A stretch of DNA of 10,662 nucleotides from Caldifarciminota bacterium (GTDB lineage: Bacteria; Hydrothermota; Hydrothermia; LBFQ01; DSFT01), in NCBI GenBank assembly GCA_015494735.1, contig WGAQ01000033.1:1-10662 (forward strand), given 5' to 3'. The notes under the pieces were generated by a model that saw only the letters and a program-made list of their open reading frames with translations, did no database searches and was not told the DNA's origin. Shown here one piece after another: positions 1-5,676 of this stretch (positions are counted from its first letter, which is position 1; every line of letters starts with the position of its first letter). The position numbers were made by a program, and so were the translations under genes.

Positions 1-377
1 ATCCTGAGGACGTGGAGAGATTGATGTATGCGAGGCTATTGAACGAGAAGGACAGACTTACGGCGAGGCTAACGGCGATAAGCGTGATAAGCGTACTGGC
101 GCCATTGCTGGGGCTATTTGGTACGGTTGACGGATTGATACACGCATTTCATGAGATAGCGGTGACGGGTTCTGGGGGTGCCGAGGTAGTGGGAGAGGGA
201 ATATCATCTTCGCTTGTGGCGACGTGGTCCGGGCTGGTTGTGGCGGTGATAGCGGTGATAGCATTCAATGCATTCAACAGGACTGTTGACACCATAATAT
301 CGAGGATTGAGGCTGCCATACACGAGCTGGTTGTGGTCCTCAAAGAATTCCAGCATGCAGAGGGAAGCGAGGGGTAA
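1..377 (+). CDS. exbB: ExbB/TolQ/MotA-family proton channel subunit, C-terminal part (5' truncated by window edge)
   Basis: Inner-membrane channel subunit that, with ExbD-type partners, turns proton flow into motion of a periplasm-spanning protein. The reading frame is open to the left edge. A GTG at 12 is not a credible start because the family's first membrane helix and cytoplasmic loop are missing, so about half the protein lies upstream. Visible are the second family helix, with the APLLGLFGTV motif (the Thr matches T148 of E. coli ExbB), and the third helix around GISSSLVATWSGL, where the Thr at 222-224 matches T181. The Glu that normally follows GI[SA] (E176 in E. coli ExbB, GISEAL in the second copy at 8216) is Ser here, at 207-209. 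A short cytoplasmic tail follows. The stop is 3 bp before the next start, with an AGGGG ribosome site overlapping the gene end, so it is co-translated with the ExbD genes. Family assignment is firm; whether it is a Ton, Tol or gliding-type motor is not settled. Confidence 0.9.
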   Translation, partial: PEDVERLMYARLLNEKDRLTARLTAISVISVLAPLLGLFGTVDGLIHAFHEIAVTGSGGAEVVGEGISSSLVATWSGLVVAVIAVIAFNAFNRTVDTIISRIEAAIHELVVVLKEFQHAEGSEG

Positions 378-380
378 ACC

Positions 381-851
381 ATGAGCATCTTCTTCAAGAG
401 GAAGAGGAACGAAGGCGGGGAAATGGAAGCAGAACTCCCCGCTGCGGGCCTCATATCGCTGACCGACGTGAATGCTTCCCTCGTGAAGATATTCGTTCTT
501 ACCATACCTCTCGCCATTGAGTCGGGCCTGTTCGTGAGCAGGTCCGTTGCCACCAGAATAAGGCGTCCAATCGTTCAGAAGCAGGTTAAAAAAGATGTCA
601 AGGTCAGCATTCACATAAGGGCAGATGGTGTCATAGAGCTGAACAAGAAGCCTGTGACGAGGGAGCAGCTCGAGGACCTCGTTCCCAAACTCCTCGCCAG
701 AAGTATAGAGAAGAATGCTCTGCTCTCCGCTGACCCTGAGGTGGTTTACGAAGATGTGGTGGCCATGATAGACTTCCTGAAGCAGCAGGGTGCTGGCGAT
801 GTTTTGATTCTCAAGAGGAAGAGCAGGAGTAAGGCTCAAAAGGGAGGATAA
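381..851 (+). CDS. exbD: Divergent ExbD/TolR-like protein with Lys in the transmembrane helix
   Basis: Single-pass inner-membrane partner of ExbB/TolQ, 156 residues, slightly longer than usual (about 135-145). A basic N-terminus (residues 6-9 KRKR) is followed by a helix at about 29-46 and a periplasmic domain with the ExbD pattern (DVKVSIHIRADGVIELNKKPV, then a helix and a closing strand near VLILKRK). The helix aligns without gaps to E. coli ExbD over 17 residues ending in PLA, placing D29 on the proton-carrying Asp (D25 in E. coli). K36 falls in the middle of this otherwise hydrophobic helix and E47 just beyond its end, both atypical; the canonical copies at 8848 and 9285 have only aliphatic or aromatic residues there. 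It sits between the exbB-like gene and a second exbD-like gene, so the two probably work as a pair. Family membership is supported by position and C-terminal pattern; retained proton transport is inference. Confidence 0.8.
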   Translation: MSIFFKRKRNEGGEMEAELPAAGLISLTDVNASLVKIFVLTIPLAIESGLFVSRSVATRIRRPIVQKQVKKDVKVSIHIRADGVIELNKKPVTREQLEDLVPKLLARSIEKNALLSADPEVVYEDVVAMIDFLKQQGAGDVLILKRKSRSKAQKGG

Positions 852-853
852 AT

Positions 854-1291
854 ATGGCCAAAGCAACCGGTGGCGAAGGCGAAATAGCACAGGCGATATT
901 CAATCTGGCATCGATTTTCATATTCATCCTTATCTTCCTGATTCTGTCCACCAAGGAGCTGTTTCAGGGAACGAGCGTGGATGTGGAGTTGCCCAAAGCC
1001 CACGTAATAGAGGCGGACCTGGAGCAGAGTATATCCATATCTGTTACCAAGGACCACAAGTACTACGTGGGGGATTCCCTCGTTCCCCTCGACATGATTT
1101 CGGAACTGGTGAAGCAGAAGCACTGGGAATACGTGGCCCGAAACGAGAACGATTCCACCCTGTACGGTGAGCAGCTGGTGGTCATTCGGGCGGATAAGGG
1201 AGTTGACTGGGGTTCTGTTCTTGCTGCAATAGACCAGGCGAAGAGAGCCAGGAGCAAGAGAATAACCCTGGCGGTGGTAAAGAAGGATTAA
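854..1291 (+). CDS. ExbD/TolR-like protein lacking the transmembrane Asp
   Basis: Small single-pass membrane protein of 145 residues, the second ExbD-like gene of cluster 1. The helix spans about residues 15-33 (SIFIFILIFLILST), followed by a VDVELPKAH stretch that matches the [VI]x[LV]P segment after the ExbD helix. The periplasmic part has the expected strand pattern (ISISVTKDHKYYV, LVVIRADKGVDWGSVLAAID, ITLAVVKK). If the helix is aligned on its LST end to the MVTT end of canonical ExbD, the essential Asp position is Ser20; the nearest polar alternative is Asn17. No acidic residue occurs in the helix. The protein therefore probably cannot carry protons and may act as a structural partner of the Asp-bearing ExbD encoded just upstream. 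The ATG at 854 is preceded by GGGAGG at 842-847 and lies 2 bp after the previous stop. ExbD membership rests on topology, size and gene order more than on strong motif identity. Confidence 0.75.
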   Translation: MAKATGGEGEIAQAIFNLASIFIFILIFLILSTKELFQGTSVDVELPKAHVIEADLEQSISISVTKDHKYYVGDSLVPLDMISELVKQKHWEYVARNENDSTLYGEQLVVIRADKGVDWGSVLAAIDQAKRARSKRITLAVVKKD

Positions 1292-1310
1292 AAAGGAGTA
1301 AAATTAAATT

Positions 1311-2477
1311 ATGCAGTATGGCAGAGTGCAACTCCCCGAGTGGGATGAGGACAGGGCATCCAAGAGAAGGCTAATAATTGCTTTTCTCCTCTCTTTGCTT
1401 ATGACTGCAGGCATACTTTACCTGATGCAGGACAAGATAAGGGAGGCCATCGTCTACGAGCAGTACAGGGAAATCAAACTGCTCGAGGAGAAGATGAAGA
1501 CCAAGTCCAAGTACCTGAATCCAAAACTCAGAAAGAAGCTCAAAAAACTGGAGCAACAGATTCAGAAGAAGGAACAGGAAACCGCTCAGAAGAACGAGCA
1601 GGGAAAGGGTAAGGGTGAGGGCAAGGGGCCCGGTCAGGGTCCCGGACAGGGGAAGATTGACCTCAATAAGCCCAGCCTTCTTACCAAGACCCAGTCCACC
1701 AACCTTCCGCAGCCCAGCGTCAATCTGAGCGCCGGTCCCAAGCTGGACCTGGATGTGAACATCAATCCCGAGCTTCTGTCCCAGCCCAGCGTCCAGCCCG
1801 AGCAGATGGATGTGGCTGTGGACCTGTCCAGCATGGACCTGGCCAGCATAGCAGAGACCCAGGCGGAGATAGAACTCTCGGATGAGGGACTCGCCGACCT
1901 CGGGGCTGCCGATGTGGTGGTGGCTGTTGGCCCGACAGGTGGTTCCAGTATTGAGCAGATTCTCTCCCAGGAAGCTGTTCCCACCATCTCCCTCGGGGGT
2001 GGCGGCATTGAAGGAGGAATGGGAGGAGGCCTCGGTATAGGTACCGATGTTGGCGGTGGAATCGGTGGTGGTGGCGGCGGAGGTCCCGCCATAGAATTGA
2101 CCGAATCCCAGCTGGATATACAGCCGGAAATCAAGGTCCAGCCCACCAAGCCTGTGGTTGCACCTCCCCCTGTGGCAAGCAAGGCTCCCGTCAGTCCCAT
2201 GCAGCTTGAGGGTGAGGTGGCCAACAGGCCCATAGTGAAGAAGGTGACACCCAAGTATCCCAAGAGGGCCAGGAGAATGGGCTGGGAAGGCACGGTTGTG
2301 CTGGACTTCCTGGTGGATGCCAATGGAAATGTTTACGATGTGAAGGTGGTCAGGTCTTCAGGTTATCCGGATCTGGATCAGGCTGCAATAAATGCGTTGA
2401 AGCAGTGGAAGTTTGCACCCAAACCCGGAAAGAATGCTGAGAAGGGAAGATTAACAGTAAGATTTACCCTTACTTAA
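1311..2477 (+). CDS. tonB: Long TonB-like protein with coiled coil and polyglycine linker
   Basis: Energy-transducing periplasmic protein of 388 residues, longer than E. coli TonB (239). Order: short cytoplasmic N-terminus, membrane anchor at about 21-39, a charged Lys/Glu/Gln-rich coiled-coil stretch at about 44-96, a Gly/Lys/Pro/Gln low-complexity run (98-115), a Gln/Ser/Leu/Asp-rich linker, a polyglycine section (229-258), and a C-terminal TonB domain from about 304 with the hallmark YP (Y316-P317), then RARRMGWEGTVVLDF, VDANGNV and ALKQWKFAPK. These C-terminal motifs are typical of TonB/TolA-like domains that pair with outer-membrane partners. The Pro-rich linker of classical TonB is absent and replaced by the coiled coil and polyglycine. 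It follows the ExbD-like genes by 19 bp with AGGAG in the gap, so it is probably driven by that motor. The usual target would be a receptor plug, but the next gene is an OmpA-like exported protein instead. Assignment of the C-terminal domain is strong. Confidence 0.88.
   Translation: MQYGRVQLPEWDEDRASKRRLIIAFLLSLLMTAGILYLMQDKIREAIVYEQYREIKLLEEKMKTKSKYLNPKLRKKLKKLEQQIQKKEQETAQKNEQGKGKGEGKGPGQGPGQGKIDLNKPSLLTKTQSTNLPQPSVNLSAGPKLDLDVNINPELLSQPSVQPEQMDVAVDLSSMDLASIAETQAEIELSDEGLADLGAADVVVAVGPTGGSSIEQILSQEAVPTISLGGGGIEGGMGGGLGIGTDVGGGIGGGGGGGPAIELTESQLDIQPEIKVQPTKPVVAPPPVASKAPVSPMQLEGEVANRPIVKKVTPKYPKRARRMGWEGTVVLDFLVDANGNVYDVKVVRSSGYPDLDQAAINALKQWKFAPKPGKNAEKGRLTVRFTLT
1602..1655 (+). repeat. Gly/Lys then Gly-Pro-Gln low-complexity codon run inside tonB-like gene
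   Basis: Residues 98-115 of the TonB-like protein alternate Gly with Lys/Glu and then switch to two copies of a Gly-Pro-Gly-Gln unit. It marks the end of the predicted coiled coil and probably forms a flexible or extended segment. Confidence 0.7.
1995..2084 (+). repeat. Polyglycine-encoding stretch inside tonB-like gene
   Basis: Residues 229-258 are mostly Gly with scattered Ile, Met, Leu, Asp and Val, ending in seven Gly before a Pro. The codons are a mixture of GGT, GGC, GGA and GGG, so this is a protein-level low-complexity linker and not a simple DNA microsatellite. It probably gives a very flexible hinge before the C-terminal domain. Confidence 0.75.
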
Positions 2478-2489
2478 GGAGGTTGGCTT

Positions 2490-3380
2490 ATGAAGTTGAA
2501 TAATATTTTGAAATTGGGGTTGCTGGCTGGATTTCTGGGCATACTCATGTCCCAGACGCAGGAGGAGGTGGAAGTTACTGCGAAAGCCGAATTTTCAATA
2601 GATGATGCCGTTAAGCCCATTACCGATGTGACTCTCGCCCCCTTCGAGCCTGTGGATTCCCTCCTGTACAGGAAGGAGAAGAATCTGGAGGTTCGTCTCC
2701 CCAAGACCATAGAGGATGAAATAAGGAAGGTCATAAAACTCGAGGACCTCTTCCTCCGCCAGCCCGTCTTCCCGCGGAATATTTACGATAAGGTTCCCGT
2801 GGCTGTTGGCCAGTTCAACAAGAAGTACAGGGGTATCAAGGCATGGACCATAGAGATTTACGATTCCTGGGGCAAGAAGCTGAAATCCTACTCCGGAAAG
2901 GGAAAACTCCCCGAGTACATTTACTGGGATGGAAAGGATGAGTCCGGAAAGGTGGTCGTGCAGCCTGGAGAGCTTTACCAGTACAGAATCACTGTCGATT
3001 ACAGCAGGGGCAGGAGAACCGAATTGAGTAAGCCCTTCACGGTCAAAGGCTTCTACTATCAGGATGGTGGATACAACTACGTGGTTCTGGACATCAGCGA
3101 TGTCTTCGAAAGGGGTTTTGCTGTCTTCAGGGAAGGGCGCGAGGATGTAATCATAGAGGCTCTGAATATACTGAAGGAGCACTTCCCTTGGCAGTCTCCC
3201 ATAGAGATGACCTACTATCCCAATCCCCGGGATATGATGGCCATGGAAGCCAGGATGAGCACCATAAAGCAGTTCGTGAAGAGCCGTCTCCCTGTGGAGG
3301 AGGGGAATCTGGTCCTCAAACCGGGCTATTATTCCGGGGGAGGCATAAAGATAGAGAAGCTCGTCATCAAGTTTAAATAA
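2490..3380 (+). CDS. Exported protein with FlgD-type Ig-like domain and degenerate OmpA-like C-terminus
   Basis: A 296-residue protein with a likely signal sequence (residues 1-21, hydrophobic core LGLLAGFLGILM). Residues about 115-185 match the FlgD/CHU_C Ig-like pattern: a strand IEIYDSWGKKL, then W146-D147-G148-K-D, GKVVVQPGELYQYRITV. The last 95 residues follow an OmpA-like plan: a VVLDISDVFERG start, a helix IIEALNILKEHF, a strand, then MEARMSTIKQFV where R255 could match the peptidoglycan-binding Arg of the OmpA family; the family's TD..G motif is not evident. It ends with a LVIKF strand. The strong AAGGAGG (2476-2482) overlaps the preceding tonB stop, so it belongs to cluster 1. It holds the place that the receptor gene holds in cluster 2 and is my candidate for the periplasmic or outer-membrane partner of the altered motor. 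The Ig-like call is fairly secure, the OmpA-like call is tentative. Confidence 0.65.
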   Translation: MKLNNILKLGLLAGFLGILMSQTQEEVEVTAKAEFSIDDAVKPITDVTLAPFEPVDSLLYRKEKNLEVRLPKTIEDEIRKVIKLEDLFLRQPVFPRNIYDKVPVAVGQFNKKYRGIKAWTIEIYDSWGKKLKSYSGKGKLPEYIYWDGKDESGKVVVQPGELYQYRITVDYSRGRRTELSKPFTVKGFYYQDGGYNYVVLDISDVFERGFAVFREGREDVIIEALNILKEHFPWQSPIEMTYYPNPRDMMAMEARMSTIKQFVKSRLPVEEGNLVLKPGYYSGGGIKIEKLVIKFK

Positions 3381-3397
3381 GGGAGAGCATCGAAGCC

Positions 3398-3904
3398 ATG
3401 GATAGAAGAACCTTTTTTAAGACGGTAGGATATGCATTGTTCGCCCTGATTTTCATGGTGGGATGTGCCCAGAAGACATCTGCTGCGAAGAAATCCGGAG
3501 ATGTGGTGGACTTCACCTTTCAGACCCTGGATGGCAACACCTATAAACTGAGCGATTTCAGGGGCAAAATCGTCATAGTGAATTTCTGGGCCACCTGGTG
3601 TCCTCCGTGCCGGAAGGAGATGCCCTACTTCGTCAAACTCCAGGAGAAGTACAGGGATGATGTCCAGTTCATAGGTCTGGATGTGAATGAGTCTGCAGAC
3701 AAGGTGAAGGCCTTTGTGGAGGCTCTGGGAGTTAACTACATAATCGGATTCTCCACCCCGGAAATCGAATCCAGATTCGGTGGCATTACGGGGCTTCCCA
3801 CCACATTCATAATCGACAGGGAAGGAAGGGTTGTGGAGCGTATAATAGGCTCCAGACCGGAGACGTGGTTCCAGAGGCGGCTTAAAGCCCTGGTTGGCAA
3901 GTAA
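3398..3904 (+). CDS. TlpA/ResA-type thiol-disulfide oxidoreductase, lipoprotein with Tat-like signal
   Basis: Periplasm-facing thioredoxin-fold protein, 168 residues, that probably reduces disulfides in exported proteins, for example during cytochrome c maturation or envelope redox repair. The N-terminus has a twin-arginine motif (DRRTFFK, residues 2-8) followed by a hydrophobic segment ending in VGC, which suggests lipidation at C23; the -3 Met makes the lipobox imperfect. The mature domain begins like AhpC/TSA-Redoxin members (VDFTFQTLDGNTYKLSDFRGK), has the active site W67-C68-P-P-C71 and the cis-proline P134 in GLPTTF, and closes with FIIDREGRVV. Length and order match TlpA/ResA. It starts 17 bp after the previous gene with only a weak GGGAG ribosome site and ends 5 bp before the dehydrogenase gene. 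No cytochrome c biogenesis genes are in view, so the substrate cannot be told from context. Confidence 0.9.
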   Translation: MDRRTFFKTVGYALFALIFMVGCAQKTSAAKKSGDVVDFTFQTLDGNTYKLSDFRGKIVIVNFWATWCPPCRKEMPYFVKLQEKYRDDVQFIGLDVNESADKVKAFVEALGVNYIIGFSTPEIESRFGGITGLPTTFIIDREGRVVERIIGSRPETWFQRRLKALVGK

Positions 3905-3912
3905 GGAAGTTG
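3903..3912 (+). promoter_or_regulatory. Unusual translation start: TTG abutting AAGGAAG
   Basis: The Shine-Dalgarno-like AAGGAAG (3903-3909) directly touches the TTG at 3910, leaving no normal spacer, and overlaps the stop of the thioredoxin gene (3902-3904). Initiation probably depends on ribosomes terminating just upstream. The TTG choice rests on lack of any better in-frame start after the stop at 3883. Confidence 0.5.
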
Positions 3913-4911
3913 AAGAATACCTACTTCCTTCTCGAGGAGCCGGGCAGATTCCATCTGGTCGAGGAGGAGTTGGCAGTAAAGCCCGGCCATCTGCTTGTCC
4001 GCCTCCGGCGGTGCGGTGTGTGCACCGGGGAGTTGATGGACTGGTACGTGGCCCGGAAGGTGCCATACACTCCGGGTCATGAAATCGTGGGCGATGTGAT
4101 TCGCGCGCCATCGGACAGCCCTTTCAATGAGGGGGATACGGTATTCGTACACCATCATGCTCCCTGCATGGAATGCGATTACTGTATGCGGGGAGAATAT
4201 ACCAGCTGTCCGGTCTGGCGCTCCAGCAGGATTTATCCGGGCGGTTTGAGCAGGTACATTCTTGTGCCCCCGGAGATTTACAATGTGGATACCTTCGTCG
4301 TCCCATCCGATGTATCCCTGGATGATGCGGCTCTCATAGAGCCTCTGGGTTGCTCTGTCAAAGCCATAAGGAAGGCCCAGATAACCTCCCTCGATGATGT
4401 GGCTGTCATCGGGCTCGGATTCATGGGCCTCCTGAATGCAAAGCTGGCATCCCTCTATGCCCGCTCTGTCGTGGGTTTCGACCTTCTGGAGAATCGAAGG
4501 AGAATCTGCCTCGATGGATGGGGATGCGATGAAGCATATCATCCCGACGAGTACGATGCATCCCGCAGGTTTCAGGTGGTCATAGTGGGGCCGCCCTTCG
4601 AGGAAGCCATACGCTTTGCCCTCAGAATTGCGGATAGAGGGTCCAGGGTTGTACTGTTTGCTCCCCTCCCCCCGGGTCAGCACGTATCTTTCGAAATCTT
4701 CGGTCTGTACTTTAACGAAATCTCCATAATCCCCAGTTATTCCGCCGGTCCGGATGATACTCGAATGGCTCTTCGCTATATCCAATCCGGCAGAGTCAGA
4801 CCCTCCCTCCTCATCACACATCGATTTCCGTTCGACAGGACGCCGGAGGCATACAGGACTGCACACAACAATCCCGATGCCATTAAAGTTATGATAGATA
4901 TCGAGCCATGA
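3910..4911 (+). CDS. Zinc-dependent medium-chain dehydrogenase (alcohol/threonine/sorbitol dehydrogenase family)
   Basis: NAD(P)-dependent oxidoreductase of 333 residues, cytosolic. The GroES-like N-terminal domain carries catalytic-zinc residues C38 (in CGVCTGE), H57-E58 (GHEIVG) and probably E144 (IEPLG). Structural-zinc cysteines are complete: C86, C89, C92 and C100. The Rossmann fold shows GLGFMG (168-173), with D191 ending the second strand, which favours NAD over NADP. The usual CG[TS]D after the catalytic Cys is CTGE, a variant that separates it from classical alcohol and threonine dehydrogenases, so I do not name a substrate. The start is taken as TTG because the frame has a stop at 3883-3885 and no ATG or GTG near the expected N-terminus; MKNT is a natural beginning for the family. 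It is probably translated by coupling to the thioredoxin gene. Its TGA overlaps the ATG of the mlaE gene. Confidence 0.9.
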   Translation: MKNTYFLLEEPGRFHLVEEELAVKPGHLLVRLRRCGVCTGELMDWYVARKVPYTPGHEIVGDVIRAPSDSPFNEGDTVFVHHHAPCMECDYCMRGEYTSCPVWRSSRIYPGGLSRYILVPPEIYNVDTFVVPSDVSLDDAALIEPLGCSVKAIRKAQITSLDDVAVIGLGFMGLLNAKLASLYARSVVGFDLLENRRRICLDGWGCDEAYHPDEYDASRRFQVVIVGPPFEEAIRFALRIADRGSRVVLFAPLPPGQHVSFEIFGLYFNEISIIPSYSAGPDDTRMALRYIQSGRVRPSLLITHRFPFDRTPEAYRTAHNNPDAIKVMIDIEP

Positions 4912-5669
4912 AGTGGCCCGTGAACTGGCTCCTCGAATTCTTCTATCACGTGGGTGCCATGGTGGACATGCTGTACAGAACCCTCAGGAGCATGGTGGAA
5001 TTTCGCAGGGCCATTCCGTATATCGTACAGCAGCTGGACAGGGTGGGGGTGGGCTCCATTCCCATAGTGGCCCTTACATCTTCTTTCGTGGGGATGGTGG
5101 CAGCCGTTCAGACCGCATATCAACTCAAATCCTATGTGCCTCCGGACCTGATAGGTGCGGGTATATGGAAGGCAATCTCCATAGAATTCGCTCCCGTATT
5201 TACAGCCGTGGTGGTGGCCGGCAGGGTGGGGGCGGGAATCGCTGCAGAACTGGGAACCATGAGGGTTTCGGAGCAGATAGATGCTCTGGAGGTTATGGCC
5301 ATAAATCCGTATCGTTTCCTCGTATTGCCCCGCCTCATCGCCATGATTATATCCATGCCCCTGCTCACCGTTCTGTCCATGGCCATATCCATCTTTTCCG
5401 CCCTCGCCATAAGCAGGCTCCTGTTCGATATGGACGTTTACAGTCTGGTGGAGGGAATGAAGAGTTTCTATTCCAATAAGGACCTCTTCGGTGCAATTGT
5501 AAAGGCTCTGGTATTCGGTGTGAGTACGGGAATCGTCAGTGCCTACTTTGGTTTCAATACCAGGGGAGGAGCCGTTGGCGTTGGAAAAGCCACCACCCTG
5601 GCGGTGATGGTCAGCATCTTCATGATATTATTCTTCGATTATCTGCTGGGCGTTCTCATCTTCGGATAG
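4908..5669 (+). CDS. mlaE: MlaE/YrbE-type ABC transporter permease
   Basis: Inner-membrane permease of 253 residues in the family that moves phospholipids between the inner and outer membranes (Mla) or imports lipids (Mce). It has an N-terminal amphipathic region and about five hydrophobic segments. The family signature is intact: SSFVGMVAAVQTAYQL (58-73), E93-F-A-P, AGRVGAGIAAELGTM (104-118), the SEQIDAL helix (121-127), INPYRFLVLPR, and near the end GFNTRGGAVGVGKATT. The ATG overlaps the dehydrogenase stop (ATGA), so translation is coupled. Normal partners, the MlaF ATPase and the MlaD/MCE protein, do not follow; a DNA glycosylase gene does. The permease must therefore use subunits encoded elsewhere, or an ancestral operon was broken. 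Family call is very secure; the direction of lipid movement is unknown. Confidence 0.95.
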   Translation: MKWPVNWLLEFFYHVGAMVDMLYRTLRSMVEFRRAIPYIVQQLDRVGVGSIPIVALTSSFVGMVAAVQTAYQLKSYVPPDLIGAGIWKAISIEFAPVFTAVVVAGRVGAGIAAELGTMRVSEQIDALEVMAINPYRFLVLPRLIAMIISMPLLTVLSMAISIFSALAISRLLFDMDVYSLVEGMKSFYSNKDLFGAIVKALVFGVSTGIVSAYFGFNTRGGAVGVGKATTLAVMVSIFMILFFDYLLGVLIFG

Positions 5670-5676
5670 GAAAGCC

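Noticed and set aside
12..14. GTG at 12 as the true start of the first gene
   Set aside because: The frame continues to the window edge and the family's first helix would be missing, so the gene is truncated by the window rather than starting here.
204..890. Long open frame on the minus strand
   Set aside because: It lies opposite three well-supported + strand genes, has no recognisable motif, and reflects codon bias of the real genes.
1995..2084. G-rich stretch as a possible DNA structural element or microsatellite
   Set aside because: Mixed glycine codons give no regular DNA repeat; it is explained by a polyglycine protein linker.
3736..4866. Minus-strand open frame of 376 codons opposite the dehydrogenase
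   Set aside because: The + strand frame has complete zinc-ligand and Rossmann motifs; the minus frame shows no family pattern.
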